Source of the DNA: Paenibacillus antri
GTDB lineage: Bacteria; Bacillota; Bacilli; Paenibacillales; YIM-B00363
Length of the DNA: 64,000 nucleotides
Direction: 5' to 3'
Assembly: GCF_005765165.1 (NCBI RefSeq)
Contig: NZ_VCIW01000001.1
Coordinates: forward strand, 682,001 to 746,000
Below, piece by piece: positions 1 through 9,364 of this stretch (within the stretch, counting starts at the first letter, position 1; each line of letters starts with the position of its first letter). A program made the position numbers and the translations under genes. The notes beneath the pieces are model-generated. The model saw nothing but the letters and a program-made list of their open reading frames with translations. It did not search any database and was not told the DNA's origin.

Positions 1-1
1 G

Positions 2-1519
2 TCCGACAAGGCGAAGAAGCTGTCCGTCGACGTCGGCGAAGCGCTCTCCTTCGTCACGCCGGAAATTTTGTCGCTCTCCGAGGAGCAGCTGAAGGGCTTT
101 ATCGCCGATCCGACCCTCGCGCCGTATAAGCATACGCTCGAGGAGATGCTCCGCCAGAAGCCGCACATCCTGTCCAAGGCGGAGGAAGCGCTTCTTGCGC
201 AGGTGGGGAGCATTTCGCAGGCGCCGGGGAACATTTTCGGAATGATCAACAACGCGGACATGAAGTTCCCGACCATCAAGAACGACAAAGGCGAGGACGT
301 CGAGCTGACGCACGGCCGGTACATTCAATTCCTGGAGAGCCGCAACCGCGAGGTCCGGGCGAATGCCTTCAAAGCGATGTACGCCACCTACGCCAAGCAA
401 AAAAACACGCTCGCCGCCACGCTCGCCGCGAACGTCACGAAGAACCAGTTCTACGCGAAGGCGCGCAAGTATCCGTCGGCGCTAGAAGCGTCGTTGTACG
501 GCGATAACATTCCGAAGGACGTCTACACGAACTTGATCGCGACGATTCACGAATCGCTGCCGTTGCTGCAGCGGTACCTCGAGCTCCGCAAGAAGCTGCT
601 CGGCGTCGACGAATTGCATATGTACGACCTGTTCACCCCGCTCGTCGAAGAAGTCGACATGGAGATTTCGTACGAAGGAGCCAAGGCGAAGGTGTTGGAT
701 TCCCTGAAGCCGCTCGGCGACGACTACTTGAAGAACCTGCAAGCGGGCTTCGAAGAGGGCTGGATCGACGTGTACGAGAACGAAGGCAAGCGGTCCGGCG
801 CGTACTCGTGGGGCGCTTACGGCACGCATCCGTACGTGCTGCTGAACCACAAGGATAACCTCAACTCGATGTTCACGCTGACGCACGAGATGGGTCACGC
901 GCTCCACTCGCATTACTCGGATACGAACTTGTCGTACCGCGACGCGCAGTATACGATCTTCCTCGCGGAGGTCGCGTCGACTTTGAATGAAGCGTTGTTG
1001 ATGGACTACATGCTCAAGAAGACGACCGACCCGAAGGAGAAAATGTACCTGCTCACCTACTACGCGGACCAATTCCGCACGACGGTGTTCCGCCAGACGA
1101 TGTTCGCCGAATTCGAAATGATCATTCACGACAAGTCGGAGGCGGGCGAATCGCTGACGCCGCAGGCGCTCAGCGAAATTTACTACGAGTTGAATAAAAA
1201 GTATCACGGATTCGACGGCATGATCGTCGATCAGGACATCGAGATGGAATGGGCGCGCATCCCGCACTTCTATACGAGCTTCTACGTGTACAAGTACGCG
1301 ACGGGCTTCTCCGCGGCGACGTCGTTCGCGAAGCAAATTCTCGACGAAGGCCAGCCGGCCGTCGACCGCTACCTCGGCTTCCTGAAGAGCGGCGGCAGCG
1401 ACTTCTCGATCAACATTTTGAAGAAGGCGGGCGTCGACATGTCCTCGCCGGCCCCGATCCGCGACGCGATGGAAGTGTTCCGCGGGTTGGTGGAAGAGAT
1501 GGAGCAGTACGTGAAGTAG
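2..1519 (+). CDS. pepF: Oligoendopeptidase F, M3 family (5' truncated by window edge)
   Basis: Cytosolic zinc metallopeptidase of the M3B family that cleaves short peptides. The reading frame is open from base 2 and continues beyond the window edge, so the N-terminus is missing; the TTG at 68 is only an internal codon. The zinc motif HEMGH is encoded at 884-898, followed downstream by the Glu of the EVAST segment, the usual third zinc ligand region. The visible 505 residues are the C-terminal five sixths of a ~600-residue family. It ends at a TAG at 1517-1519 and is followed by a strong intrinsic terminator. Assignment is firm. Confidence 0.95.
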   Translation, partial: SDKAKKLSVDVGEALSFVTPEILSLSEEQLKGFIADPTLAPYKHTLEEMLRQKPHILSKAEEALLAQVGSISQAPGNIFGMINNADMKFPTIKNDKGEDVELTHGRYIQFLESRNREVRANAFKAMYATYAKQKNTLAATLAANVTKNQFYAKARKYPSALEASLYGDNIPKDVYTNLIATIHESLPLLQRYLELRKKLLGVDELHMYDLFTPLVEEVDMEISYEGAKAKVLDSLKPLGDDYLKNLQAGFEEGWIDVYENEGKRSGAYSWGAYGTHPYVLLNHKDNLNSMFTLTHEMGHALHSHYSDTNLSYRDAQYTIFLAEVASTLNEALLMDYMLKKTTDPKEKMYLLTYYADQFRTTVFRQTMFAEFEMIIHDKSEAGESLTPQALSEIYYELNKKYHGFDGMIVDQDIEMEWARIPHFYTSFYVYKYATGFSAATSFAKQILDEGQPAVDRYLGFLKSGGSDFSINILKKAGVDMSSPAPIRDAMEVFRGLVEEMEQYVK

Positions 1520-1535
1520 TTTGTTCGGCATGCAG

Positions 1536-1576
1536 AGGCCCCGCGCGATCGGTTGCGATCGCACGGGGCTTTTTTT
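1536..1576 (+). terminator. Intrinsic terminator of pepF
   Basis: A GC-rich stem of about 14 bp (GCCCCG..GCGATCG paired with CGATCGC..CGGGGC) with a 4-nt loop is followed by seven T residues. It lies 17 bp after the pepF stop. Confidence 0.85.
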
Positions 1577-1601
1577 GCGCCTGCCGGCGCCTCCGCGGCG
1601 G

Positions 1602-1809
1602 TTTACCCTCACATATGCGCTTATCTCCGCCGTTTCCCCCGCCAACCGCCGCTTTAACCTCGCATGTGCGCTTATCTCCGCCGTTTCCCCTGCCAACCGC
1701 CGCTTTAACCTCACATTCGCGCGTATCTCTGCCGTTTTCCCTGCCAACCGCCGCTTTAACCTCACATTCGCGCTTATCTCTGCCGTTTCGCCTGCCAACC
1801 GCCGCTTTA
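1602..1809. repeat. Tandem repeat, four copies of a 51-bp unit
   Basis: The core CTTATCTCYGCCGTTTYCC recurs at 1620, 1671, 1722 and 1773, an exact 51-bp spacing, each followed by a CCAACCGCCGCTTTA segment. The unit is a multiple of 3, so long frames stay open on both strands, but there is no ribosome binding site or plausible start. It fills the gap between the pepF terminator and the serpin gene. Function unknown. Confidence 0.85.
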
Positions 1810-1942
1810 CGCTAAGAGCAAAATGACCTTCCTCGCTAGACGTCCTCTTGGTCATACCTTTCGAGGATGCTCCTTACTGCAACCTCCCGGCGCAACATCC
1901 CGTCCATAAGAGAAAGGATTCGCACGTATAGGAGGTATGACT

Positions 1943-3262
1943 ATGAACCTACACAAGATCTCGGCGCTCGCCCTCTCGGCCGCGCTGGCGGCGAGCCTTG
2001 CCGGATGCGGAGCGAACGGCACCGCCCCGGCGGAGGGCGAGGCGCGGCAATCGGCGCCGACCGTCACCCCTTCCCCGAACGGCGGCGAACCGACGGCTCC
2101 CTTGCAACAAGCCCGCTTCGCGCCGGCAGACGTCGACCCGCGGCTCGTCGAAGCGCAGACGCGCTTCGCGTTCGACGTCTATCGCGAGCTGTCGGCGAAG
2201 GAAGCGGGCAACCGCTTCTTCTCCCCGATCAGCCTCTCCATCGCGCTCGCGATGACGATGAACGGCGCCGAGGGCGAGACGCTCGACGCGATGAAGCGCA
2301 CGCTGTCGCTTGACTCGCTTGAAGACGACGAGATCCAGGCCGGCTACGAGGCGTTGGCCGACGTATTGATGCGCGGCACGGACGGCATACAGGTTGCGCT
2401 CGCCAACTCTTTATGGGCCGATGAAGGCGTGCCGTTCCGCGAGGCGTTCCTCGAGACGAATCGCGCCCGGTACGACGCGGCCGTCGAGACGTTGGACCTG
2501 CAATCCGCGGAAGCGACGGCGCGGATCAACGGTTGGGTTCGGGAGAAGACCAACGGCAAAATCGACAAGCTGTTGGAGGAGCCTTTGGCCGAAGATTCGA
2601 TCTTGCTGCTGCTGAACGCGATCTACTTCGACGCCAACTGGGCTTCCCCGTTTCGGGAGGATCGGACTACCGTCCGTCCGTTCGACGGCCCGAACGGCGA
2701 CGTCGACGCGTCGATGATGTTCCAAGAAGCGACGCTCCCGTATTTGGACGGCGACGGTTTCCAAGCCGTGCGTCTCCCTTACGCGGGCCGCGAGGCCAGC
2801 ATGGTCGTCTTCGTTCCCGACGAGGGCGTCGCGCTGGACGACTGGATGAAGTCGATGGACGCCGCGCAGTGGAACCGACATATGAACGCGTTCGCGCCGA
2901 CTCACGGCGTCGTCGGCCTGCCCAAGTTCAAAATGGAACAGAACCTCCCGTTGAACGACGCTCTCGACAATCTCGGCATGGGCGTCGCGTTCGATGACAA
3001 GGCCGCCGACTTCTCGCGGATGACCGAATTAACCGGGAACAACGCCGTATTTCTCAAGCAAGTCCAGCAAAAGGTCTTCGTCGACGTCCAGGAGCAAGGC
3101 ACCGTCGCCGCCGCGGTCACCAGCGTCGAGGCCGGCGTCACCTCCGCCCCGGTCGTCTCGTTCGAGCTCGAGGCGAATCGACCTTTCTTCTTCGCGATTC
3201 GGGACGATCGAACCGGCGCGATCCTGTTTATGGGCGCCGTTTACGACCCGACGGCATCCTAA
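1943..3262 (+). CDS. Serpin-family protease inhibitor lipoprotein
   Basis: Suicide-substrate serine/cysteine protease inhibitor, probably anchored outside the membrane. An N-terminal hydrophobic signal ends in the lipobox LAGC. The C-terminal region carries the serpin hinge (EQGTVAAAVTS), a presumed reactive-centre loop, and the family signature NRPFFFAIR..TGAILFMG. GGAGGT at 1931-1936 sits 6 nt before the ATG at 1943, so that start is preferred over the ATG at 1937, which directly abuts the Shine-Dalgarno sequence. About 439 residues, typical of bacterial serpins plus a short linker. It follows pepF but has its own terminator and is probably separately transcribed. The target protease cannot be told from sequence. 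Confidence 0.92.
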   Translation: MNLHKISALALSAALAASLAGCGANGTAPAEGEARQSAPTVTPSPNGGEPTAPLQQARFAPADVDPRLVEAQTRFAFDVYRELSAKEAGNRFFSPISLSIALAMTMNGAEGETLDAMKRTLSLDSLEDDEIQAGYEALADVLMRGTDGIQVALANSLWADEGVPFREAFLETNRARYDAAVETLDLQSAEATARINGWVREKTNGKIDKLLEEPLAEDSILLLLNAIYFDANWASPFREDRTTVRPFDGPNGDVDASMMFQEATLPYLDGDGFQAVRLPYAGREASMVVFVPDEGVALDDWMKSMDAAQWNRHMNAFAPTHGVVGLPKFKMEQNLPLNDALDNLGMGVAFDDKAADFSRMTELTGNNAVFLKQVQQKVFVDVQEQGTVAAAVTSVEAGVTSAPVVSFELEANRPFFFAIRDDRTGAILFMGAVYDPTAS

Positions 3263-3273
3263 CGACGATAAAG

Positions 3274-3309
3274 AGACCGTCCGGCATACCTAAGCCGGAC
3301 GGTCTTCTT
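3274..3309 (+). terminator. Intrinsic terminator of the serpin gene
   Basis: A perfect 12-bp stem (AGACCGTCCGGC/GCCGGACGGTCT) with an 8-nt loop runs into TCTT, 11 bp after the serpin stop. Confidence 0.85.
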
Positions 3310-3320
3310 GACCTGTCGCT

Positions 3321-3625
3321 GCTCAACTTTTGACACCATTTCGCGCTCCCGCCCGGTTTTCCGCCGCTCTTCGCACGCCCACTGCCTGCCGACGCCCTCC
3401 CTCTCACCTTGCCCCGTACCAAACTACTCAAATTTTGATCCCTTTCTCGCCAACTGCTCAACTTTTGACACCATTTCGCGCTCGCGCCCGGTTTTCCGCC
3501 GCTCTCCGTCCGCCCACTACCCGCCGACGCCATCCATCGCAACTTGACCCGTATCAAACTACTCAAATTTTGATCTCTTTCTCGCGAACTGCTCAAATTT
3601 TGACGCCGTTTCGCGCTCCCGCCCG
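3321..3625. repeat. Tandem repeat, 135-bp period, about 2.3 copies
   Basis: GCTCAAMTTTTGACRCC starts at 3321, 3456 and 3591, exactly 135 bp apart. Each copy continues with TTTCGCGCTC and a CCCG-rich stretch; the first two then contain a second related core, CTACTCAAATTTTGAT. The period is a multiple of 3, so spurious frames stay open on both strands. No start signal is present. It fills the gap between the serpin terminator and the terminator of the next, oppositely oriented gene. Confidence 0.85.
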
Positions 3626-3634
3626 CACCAACGG

Positions 3635-3677
3635 AAAAAGAGGTTGCCCCTCGCCTCCTAGACGGGGACAACCTCTC
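3635..3677 (-). terminator. Intrinsic terminator of the DUF4091 hydrolase gene
   Basis: Read on the minus strand, AGAGGTTGTCCCC pairs with GGGGCAACCTCT and is followed by TTTTT. It lies 13 bp beyond the stop of the minus-strand gene ending at 3690. Confidence 0.85.
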
Positions 3678-3689
3678 CTGAATGAAACC

Positions 3690-5378
3690 TTACTTTACTG
3701 TCGCGTACGAGGACGCGATCGCACCGTTGACGCGCTGCCGCGCGCGAAGCAACCGCGCCGGGTCCGGCGCGCCCATCCGGAACGAGATGCCTTCCTCGCC
3801 GCCGAGCTCCTCCTCCGCGATCGCCAGCGCGGCGTCTCGGCCGATCCGGGACTCGAGCAGCTCGAGCGCTCGCAAATCCTGCAGCGCCTCCCGGAACACT
3901 TCCCAGCGGATCGAATCGATCGGACCGTCCGCGCCCGGATAGACGACGAACGCGTCGCCGGACGGGAACGCGCCGCCCGCGTCGGTCACGCGGAACGGGT
4001 CGATCTCCCGCTTGGAATATTGGGAGTACCAGAAGTTATACCCCCATTGCAGGAAGCCCGCGATCCGGAATTTGTACAGCTGAACGCCGAGCACCCGGTT
4101 GCGGGACGACGGCATCGCGAAAAACCGGTTGGCGACCCCGTCTCGGTTCTGGCTGCAGCAATAGTACGTCCAGAGCGGTTCGACGCCGGCCGCAAGGAAC
4201 GGCTCGATGTGATTGTTCGCCGGCACCGGGATCGGGACGAGCCCTTGCTCGTAGAAGCTGTAGTCCGACAGCGCCTCGAAAAACGCGAAGCCGTCCAGAT
4301 GCCGCATCAGCACCTGCTTCGCCGCGCGATAAAACTCCAGATTGTCCGGGATCGGTTCGTCGGACACGTGGAAGTAGACGTTCTTCTCCAGCCCGTTCTC
4401 CTTCAAATACGCCACTAACGCCGGAAGGAACTGATCCAAGAAGCGCCCGTACGCCTCGCCGGCCGCTTCCGTGTCCCAGCCGAAGATGCGCTTCTCTACC
4501 CCGTCGCGCACGGCGACGATCTTCGGCGCGTGCTTCGCCCCCCACTGCGTGAACAGATGGGACATCTCGAAGTGCCGGATGCCGACCCGATGGCATGTCG
4601 CGACCCAACGGTCCAGCCGCGCGAAGTCGAACCGGTACTCGCCGTCGCCGGTCTCCTCGACGCCGACCAGCTGCATCGTCGGTCGTTCGCCGCCGATCGC
4701 CGTATCGAGCGGCGGCGTGAAGAGCGGCGTCAATATCATATTGATGCCGTGGCTGTAAGCATTCGCCAAATACGTCTCGAGCAACCGCCAATGCGCCTCG
4801 TCGAACGCCTCGACCCCGTACCGCGTCGCGATGCAGTCGGCGTGGAACCACTCCGTATGCAGCAGCCGCTGCTCCGGCAGCTCCGCGCGCACGACCGTAA
4901 GCTCGAACCTCTCGGCCCCGAGCTCGCCCCCCTCGGCGTCCGTCAAGACGATCTCGATCGGGAACGCAGCCTCCGGCCCGTTGCCCGCAAGCGCGCTTGC
5001 CTCCGCTTCCGCCAGCGCCGGCAGCGTCACCGTCACCCACAGCGATCGCCATTGCTTCGGCAAGGCGCGCAGGTCGTCGCCCGCCGGAAACAGCGGATCC
5101 GGGTACAGTCCCGGCGTCGTCCGCAGGTACCCCTCGTCCGGATTCGAATACGCCGGCAGATCGGAAGGCGACAGGCCGACGGCGCGAACGGCGATATAAG
5201 GCTCAAGCGGCGAAGCCGCGCGAATGCGAAGCGCCGGGAGCAGCGTTTCGGAACGGTACGCGACTTGGAAGCTGAACGTCTCCCCCCACAGCGCGGAGCC
5301 TTCCCGCACCGGCGCGTCGGTCAGCGCCTCGTCGGCGAATACCTTGCTTAACGAGCTGAGACATCTGGTTTCGAACAT
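3690..5378 (-). CDS. DUF4091/GH123-like glycoside hydrolase
   Basis: A 562-residue protein with an N-terminal beta-rich part (about 1-165) and a TIM-barrel-like part with the DUF4091 signature. An Asp-Glu pair (D340-E341 in YFHVSDEP) sits where GH123 beta-N-acetylgalactosaminidases carry their catalytic pair; GH123 acts by substrate-assisted catalysis. The C-terminal WGYNFWYS motif is also typical. No signal peptide, so probably cytosolic. It is divergent from an AraC regulator at 5589. The substrate is inferred: a terminal GalNAc-type residue is plausible, but many DUF4091 proteins are uncharacterised. Confidence 0.75.
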   Translation of the reverse strand: MFETRCLSSLSKVFADEALTDAPVREGSALWGETFSFQVAYRSETLLPALRIRAASPLEPYIAVRAVGLSPSDLPAYSNPDEGYLRTTPGLYPDPLFPAGDDLRALPKQWRSLWVTVTLPALAEAEASALAGNGPEAAFPIEIVLTDAEGGELGAERFELTVVRAELPEQRLLHTEWFHADCIATRYGVEAFDEAHWRLLETYLANAYSHGINMILTPLFTPPLDTAIGGERPTMQLVGVEETGDGEYRFDFARLDRWVATCHRVGIRHFEMSHLFTQWGAKHAPKIVAVRDGVEKRIFGWDTEAAGEAYGRFLDQFLPALVAYLKENGLEKNVYFHVSDEPIPDNLEFYRAAKQVLMRHLDGFAFFEALSDYSFYEQGLVPIPVPANNHIEPFLAAGVEPLWTYYCCSQNRDGVANRFFAMPSSRNRVLGVQLYKFRIAGFLQWGYNFWYSQYSKREIDPFRVTDAGGAFPSGDAFVVYPGADGPIDSIRWEVFREALQDLRALELLESRIGRDAALAIAEEELGGEEGISFRMGAPDPARLLRARQRVNGAIASSYATVK

Positions 5379-5416
5379 GATTCCATCCCCTTCGAGTTCG
5401 TCGGTTTCCTGCTCTC

Positions 5417-5445
5417 ATCGTAGCAAGCCCGACTTCCCGCCACAA
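5417..5445 (-). promoter_or_regulatory. Possible promoter of the DUF4091 hydrolase gene
   Basis: On the minus strand TTGTGG (-35) and TACGAT (-10) are 17 bp apart, 38 bp upstream of the ATG. Both hexamers are only fair matches to consensus. Confidence 0.35.
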
Positions 5446-5588
5446 TCCGAAAATCGTAACCGAACTATAACGATATTGACCTTTCGTTTGTGCGTCGCCG
5501 CTTTTCGGGTACTCATTTTCCGCCGATCATGCTACAATTTCATCACCGCATTGACCTGCAACGAACGATGAAGGGAGCCCTCTCGAAA

Positions 5589-6455
5589 ATGAAACAAGGC
5601 GCCTACGCCTTCCGCTACGCCGAAGCCGTTCCGTTCCTGCGGCTCGACTCGATCGGCTGGCAATACACCGACGATCCCGGCTACGGGCATCACGGCATGA
5701 CGAGGCCCGATCGCGGGCATGTCATTTTCCAATATACGCTTAGCGGCGAAGGGAAGCTGCGATACGGCGGCGAAACCTGGTCCGTGCCTCCCGGCTCGGG
5801 CATTCTCGTGACCGTGCCCGGCGATTACCGATATTATTGGGAAAAGGACTCCGGAGCCCCCTGGGAGTTCCTCTGGATCAATATGGCCGGCGAAGACGCG
5901 GCCCGGCTCGCGGAACGCATCCGCGAACGGCACGGCCCCGTCGTTCGGCTGTCTCCCCGTTCCCGCGCGATCCGAAGAGGCTGGGAGCTGTACCGGACCG
6001 TCTCGGAGGACCGGGTCACGGACGCCGTCGAGCTGTCGACGCAAGCGTACGGATTCCTCGTCTCCATGCTCGAGCAGGAAGCGGCGGACGCGCCGGCGCC
6101 CGATCTGCCGGCGCCGCTGCGCAAGGCGACGCGCCTCATGAAGGAGCGGTTCCGCGAGCCGCTCGGCCTCGAGGAGATCGCCGCCCATAGCGGCGTATCC
6201 GCGGCGTACTTGTGCCGCTTGTTCCAAAGCCGGCTCGGCGTCTCGCCGCTCGAATACATGCGTCGCCGGCGCGTGGAAGCGGCCGTTACGCTGCTGCGGC
6301 GCACCGACGAGAGCGTCTCGCGCATCGGCGAGCTGTGCGGCTTCGAGAGCCCCAGCTACTTCGGCAAGGTGTTCCGCCAATACCTCGGCCTCTCCCCGCG
6401 CCAGTTCCGGAACGACACGAACGATCACCCGTACGAGACGTTATTTCTGGAGTAA
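5589..6455 (+). CDS. AraC-family transcriptional regulator
   Basis: An N-terminal cupin-like sugar-sensing domain (about 1-140, including a GHVIFQYTLSGEG strand) is followed by two C-terminal helix-turn-helix motifs (about 185-285) ending in the AraC signature SPSYFGKVFRQYLGLSPRQFR. The frame is open from 5490, but the residues before 5589 do not look like protein. ATG 5589 is preceded by AAGGGAG at 5571-5577, and ATG 5568 is an alternative. It is divergent from the DUF4091 hydrolase, which it probably regulates in response to a sugar. It ends 13 bp from the convergent gene at 6469. Confidence 0.88.
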   Translation: MKQGAYAFRYAEAVPFLRLDSIGWQYTDDPGYGHHGMTRPDRGHVIFQYTLSGEGKLRYGGETWSVPPGSGILVTVPGDYRYYWEKDSGAPWEFLWINMAGEDAARLAERIRERHGPVVRLSPRSRAIRRGWELYRTVSEDRVTDAVELSTQAYGFLVSMLEQEAADAPAPDLPAPLRKATRLMKERFREPLGLEEIAAHSGVSAAYLCRLFQSRLGVSPLEYMRRRRVEAAVTLLRRTDESVSRIGELCGFESPSYFGKVFRQYLGLSPRQFRNDTNDHPYETLFLE

Positions 6456-6468
6456 GCCGGCCTCCGGA

Positions 6469-7668
6469 TTACAATTCCAACTCGTCGATACCGGCGCAAA
6501 TCGATTGCTCGTTCCATTGGGGATTCATGTAGCCGAAGGGAGAGTTCAGGCTCGGAAGGAGGGTCCCATCGTATCCGGGCGCCTCCCGCGCGCCCGCGCA
6601 GGCATCCTCGCGGCTTTCGCCCGATTCGACACGCGCGAGCAGCGCCAACCGAAAGCGGGCGAACTGTTCCACCGCGGCCTCGAACGACGCTTCCAGCTCC
6701 GGATCCGCGCCGCCCTCGACCACTCCGTCCTTCGCGTCGAACGCATAGCCGGCATAACTCGCATCGTCCAGCTCGATCGCTTCGGCAAGCAGCCGCTTCG
6801 CCCGCTCGGTTTGACCTAGCGCCTCCGCCCATAACGCGTCGATCAGACGGTGGTAGGACGTCGGCGACGCTGCGAACGTTCGATCGACATGCGCGAGCGC
6901 GCCGTCCGCGACGACGTATTCGTCCGTATATTCTCGCTGCCACGGCCCCGCGCCCGCCGAACCGATCATGCCGCCGAACAAGGACAACCGCCCGTCCTTC
7001 GCCACGATGTCGGATGCGTTCGGCATTTCGGCCGTTCCGTCGATCGCGCTCAGCGCTCCGTCCGCCCATGACGACACCGTATAGGACGCAAGCGACGTAT
7101 GCGCGCCGACCTGGAAAGAAGCCCATACGAGGTCGGGACGTCCGTCTCCCGTCAGCTCCGCGATCGTCGCGAGCTTCGCCCGGCCGTAGCTCTCGTCCGG
7201 GAATTCAAAGCCCTGAAGCTCGTAATTTCCGCCTACGTACGCGATAACGCCTCCGTAGGCGGCCCGTCGGATCGATTCCTCTGTTCCAGCGAGCTTAATG
7301 TCTTGGAACATTACATAAACCCACTCGTTCGCGACGCCGTCCGCATCAAGATCCTCCCGAACGACCGTCGCCGGCTCCTGCTGCACATCGTGTGCCGCCG
7401 CGAATGCCTTCGCGCGTTCCTCGACTTCGTCCGGCGGCGTCCTCTCATCGTTCAGGACCGCGGTCAGCGCCTCCGGCAATGGAAGCTCTTGACGATCGAG
7501 GGACTCCGCCGGCTGCGTCGGCGGCACCTCCGTCTCGGAGACTGTCGTGTCGGACGTCCCCGCCGTTACGGCGTTCGTCTCTCCTTCCCCCTCCCATCGA
7601 TCCGCCATGACGGCGGAAAGCGCCACGGCGAGCGCTCCGATAAAGATCAACCCTCTTTTCAACAACAA
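6469..7668 (-). CDS. Secreted protein with Asp-rich (VCBS/FG-GAP-like) motifs, function unknown
   Basis: About 399 residues. The N-terminus has a signal peptide (KRG then a hydrophobic stretch, possible cleavage after VMA), then a Thr/Glu-rich linker to about residue 65. Two Asp-rich loops, DLDADGVANEW and ELTGDGRPDLVW, resemble calcium-binding VCBS/FG-GAP repeats. The rest matches no family I recognise. The start is the TTG at 7668, with AAGGAG 8 nt upstream; two further TTG codons follow directly. No transport or enzyme partner lies next to it. Confidence 0.7.
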   Translation of the reverse strand: MLLKRGLIFIGALAVALSAVMADRWEGEGETNAVTAGTSDTTVSETEVPPTQPAESLDRQELPLPEALTAVLNDERTPPDEVEERAKAFAAAHDVQQEPATVVREDLDADGVANEWVYVMFQDIKLAGTEESIRRAAYGGVIAYVGGNYELQGFEFPDESYGRAKLATIAELTGDGRPDLVWASFQVGAHTSLASYTVSSWADGALSAIDGTAEMPNASDIVAKDGRLSLFGGMIGSAGAGPWQREYTDEYVVADGALAHVDRTFAASPTSYHRLIDALWAEALGQTERAKRLLAEAIELDDASYAGYAFDAKDGVVEGGADPELEASFEAAVEQFARFRLALLARVESGESREDACAGAREAPGYDGTLLPSLNSPFGYMNPQWNEQSICAGIDELEL

Positions 7669-7770
7669 GACCAGCGCTCCTTCATCATTCCGTTTGTCAT
7701 CATTGTAGACGCGTCGACCTTGCCGGAAGGTTCCGCCCGACCCTCATAATCGTTATTTTTCATTTTTGCC

Positions 7771-7844
7771 TTAACTCAGGAAGGACCTAACGGCAACTTC
7801 CGCGATGGAGAAGGGATCTTCCGAAGTTCGGTCTCCTGAGTTAA
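7771..7844. repeat. 74-bp inverted-repeat element
   Basis: TTAACTCAGGA at 7771-7781 is the exact reverse complement of TCCTGAGTTAA at 7834-7844. Inner parts also pair (AACTTC with GAAGTT). It lies between the start of the secreted-protein gene and the pdhD terminator and is not followed by a T tract in either direction. It may be a small palindromic repeat or an RNA hairpin. Confidence 0.6.
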
Positions 7845-7880
7845 AGACAATTTCAAAAAAGCGAGAAGAAGCAGGGGACT

Positions 7881-7922
7881 AAAAAACGCCGCCTTGCGAG
7901 TCGAGCTCGCAAAACGGCGTTG
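7881..7922 (-). terminator. Intrinsic terminator of the pdh operon
   Basis: On the minus strand AACGCCG..TTGCGAG pairs with CTCGCAA..GCGGCGTT and runs into TTTTTT. It lies 20 bp after the dihydrolipoyl dehydrogenase stop. Confidence 0.9.
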
Positions 7923-7942
7923 CATGGAGAAGGTACCGAAAG

Positions 7943-9358
<1,416 letters not shown>

Positions 9359-9364
9359 CTCGCG

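Noticed and set aside
482-1855. 457-residue minus-strand open frame with repeated peptides
   Set aside because: It runs through the 51-bp tandem array and then antisense to pepF. The peptide repeats arise only because the period is a multiple of three.
1602-3625. Possible CRISPR arrays at the two tandem repeats
   Set aside because: The units are contiguous direct repeats without unique spacers, and no cas genes are present.
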